From positions 40,558-104,557 of the forward strand of contig NZ_BAUA01000009.1 of the NCBI RefSeq assembly GCF_000710915.1: a DNA stretch of 64,000 bases, read 5' to 3'. A program made the translations under genes and the position numbers. Positions within the stretch are counted from its first letter, which is position 1. The number at the start of each line of letters is the position of its first letter. Shown here in pieces: positions 62,495-64,000 of this stretch. The DNA comes from Nocardia brasiliensis IFM 10847 (GTDB lineage Bacteria; Actinomycetota; Actinomycetes; Mycobacteriales; Mycobacteriaceae). Under the pieces are notes generated by a model that made no database searches, was not told the origin of the DNA, and was given only the letters and a program-made list of their open reading frames with translations.

Positions 62495-64000
62495 ATGGCC
62501 GAGTCCGCGCAGCCCCGGGTGGCAGCGCAGCCGGGAGGATCGGGCCGACCGAACGTGCTGACGTCCTACGACCCGCGCACCGGCGAAACCGTCGGGAACT
62601 ACGCCATCATGGGCGCGGGTGAAATCAACCGAACGGTACGAGGTGCGCGCTCGGCCGAAAAATGGTGGGCCGAACTGGGATTCAGCGGACGCAAGCGCTG
62701 GCTGCTGGATTGGAAGCACGATATCGCACGCCGCGCAGGCGAATTGGTCGAGATCCTGTCCGAGGAAACCGGAAAACCGGAGGCGGACGCGGCGATCGAG
62801 GTGATGCTGGCGGTCGAGAACCTGGACTGGGCGGCGCGCAACGCCGGCCGCGCGCTCGGCAGGCACAAGCTCGGGTCCAGCTGGCTGAGCCGCAATCAGC
62901 GCGCCTCGGTGGGCTATCTGCCGCTCGGCGTGATCGGCGTGCTGGGCCCCTGGCACAACCCGGTGTTCACGCCCATGGGTTCGATCGCCTACGCGATGGC
63001 CGCGGGCAACACGGTGGTGTTCAAACCGCACGAGCTGACCACCGGGGTCGGTGTCTGGCTGGCCGACAGCTGGTCCAGGCTGGCGCCGAATCAGCCGGTG
63101 CTGCAAGTGGTTACCGGCGACACCGGCACCGGCAACGCGCTGTGCCGGGCCAAGGTGGACAAGATCGCCTATGCCGGTTCCGAATCCGGCGCGCGCGAGG
63201 TGATCGCGCTGTGCACCCAGACGATGACGCCGGTGGTAGTCGAACGCAGCGGCAAGGGCAGCATGGTGGTGCACGTCGACGCGAAGCTCGACGATGCCGC
63301 GGAGGCAGCGGTTTTCGGCGCGATGGCCAACGCGGGACAGAACGCCACCGGCATCCAGCGCGCCTACGTGGCCGAGTCGGTCTACGAACCGTTCCTGGAG
63401 CTCGTTGCCGCCCAGGCGAGCAAGCTGCGCCCCGGAGCGGACAAGCGCGCGTCCTACGGCCCGATGATCCTGGAGTCACAGGTCGAGGTGGTGCGCAAGC
63501 AGATTCGCGACGCGCTCGCCCGCGGCGGCCGCGCCGTGGTGGGCGGCCTCGATTCGATTCGCGAACCCTATATCGAGCCCGTGGTGCTCACCGAGGTCCC
63601 GGAGGACAGCACGGCGATCACCGGCGAGGGCATCGGTCCCGTGCTGATCGTGAACAAGGTGACCGGCATGGACGATGCCGCCCAGCGCATCAACGCGGTC
63701 GGCACCGACGTCGCGGTCTCGGTGTTCACCAGGGACGTGCGCGAGATCGAGCAGTTCGCCGAGCAGCTCCGGGTGGGCGTGGTCACCATCAATTCCTCGT
63801 CGGCCTACGCCGGCATTCCCGCGCTCCCGTTCGGCGGCGTCGGCGAATACGGGCAGGGCCACAGCCACGGCGATCAAGGCCTGCGCGAGTTCAGCCACAC
63901 CCTGGCCATCGCCCGCAAGCGCTACAAGGCACCGGTCGACCTGTCCACCTTCGACCGTCATCCGCGCCATCTGCGATTGGCCAGAGCCATCTTCCGGCTG
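62495..64000 (+). CDS. Aldehyde-dehydrogenase-like protein lacking the catalytic cysteine (partial, right edge)
   Basis: The first 502 codons are present, and the C-terminus runs off the window. The fold is clearly ALDH: VLGPWHNPVFTPMGSIAYAM, NTVVFKPHELTTG, the NAD region IAYAGSESGAREV, the general-base glutamate in VVVERSGKGS, and the end ALPFGGVGEYGQGHSHG. At the catalytic site the sequence reads NAGQNATGIQR where the family has GQxC, so the nucleophilic cysteine is alanine. The protein is therefore probably not a normal aldehyde dehydrogenase. It may be a pseudoenzyme, a binding protein or an enzyme with changed chemistry. The ATG at 62495 follows GAGAGGTGATC. Confidence 0.85.
   Translation, partial: MAESAQPRVAAQPGGSGRPNVLTSYDPRTGETVGNYAIMGAGEINRTVRGARSAEKWWAELGFSGRKRWLLDWKHDIARRAGELVEILSEETGKPEADAAIEVMLAVENLDWAARNAGRALGRHKLGSSWLSRNQRASVGYLPLGVIGVLGPWHNPVFTPMGSIAYAMAAGNTVVFKPHELTTGVGVWLADSWSRLAPNQPVLQVVTGDTGTGNALCRAKVDKIAYAGSESGAREVIALCTQTMTPVVVERSGKGSMVVHVDAKLDDAAEAAVFGAMANAGQNATGIQRAYVAESVYEPFLELVAAQASKLRPGADKRASYGPMILESQVEVVRKQIRDALARGGRAVVGGLDSIREPYIEPVVLTEVPEDSTAITGEGIGPVLIVNKVTGMDDAAQRINAVGTDVAVSVFTRDVREIEQFAEQLRVGVVTINSSSAYAGIPALPFGGVGEYGQGHSHGDQGLREFSHTLAIARKRYKAPVDLSTFDRHPRHLRLARAIFRL

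Overview
The window is high-GC actinobacterial DNA, most likely Nocardia or a very close relative. The evidence is a nocobactin/mycobactin-type siderophore locus with Nocardia-style gene order, a mycobacterial-type S10 ribosomal operon, MmpL and Mtb12-like proteins, and antigen-85-like secreted hydrolases. Long antisense reading frames are common, as expected at this GC content, and were ignored.

1-36 kb: iron acquisition. On the minus strand, read right to left, lie a lysine/ornithine N-monooxygenase (nbtG), a formyltransferase, an NRPS (C-A-PCP plus a decayed, truncated A domain), a siderophore-binding lipoprotein, a stand-alone degenerate C-PCP protein, a C-A-PCP-E NRPS, an ArCP-Cy-A-PCP starter NRPS, a C-A-PCP-E-C NRPS, a type II thioesterase (nbtA), a ketosynthase (nbtB) and an AT-KR-ACP protein (nbtC). 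A drug-exporter-type ABC ATPase runs off the left edge. On the plus strand are an Mtb12-like secreted protein, a siderophore-interacting flavoprotein reductase and a PAF-acetylhydrolase-like hydrolase. Next to them, on the minus strand, is an IrtAB-type ABC pair. Eight IdeR-like iron boxes (one weak) divide the locus into units. Salicylate synthase, salicyl-AMP ligase and an MbtH-like protein are not in the window. The assembly line as read starts from a salicyl carrier, forms an oxazoline or thiazoline, adds N-hydroxy-N-formyl amino acids and a polyketide piece, and probably releases by lactamisation at a terminal C domain.

36-49 kb: mixed genes. These are a PPOX/F420-type oxidoreductase, a pseudouridine synthase, a CPBP protease, a 1010-residue membrane protein with an Asn-Gly-rich repetitive tail, a DUF2867-like gene behind two palindromic operators, an EXLDI-MmpL operon, a DUF6247 protein with a small partner, an MFS transporter, a phosphatase-like protein with a tiny Cys-containing ORF in front, and a VapBC toxin-antitoxin pair.

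49-55 kb: the S10 operon (rpsJ-rplC-rplD-rplW-rplB-rpsS-rplV-rpsC-rplP-rpmC-rpsQ) on the minus strand.

55-64 kb: small secreted proteins, a hotdog-fold protein with a TetR-type palindrome in its promoter, a translationally coupled antigen-85-like esterase and lipase, a lycopene-cyclase-like flavoprotein, a complete DrrABC-type ABC exporter operon, and an aldehyde-dehydrogenase-like protein that lacks the catalytic cysteine and runs off the right edge. No tRNA, rRNA, insertion sequence or CRISPR array was recognised.
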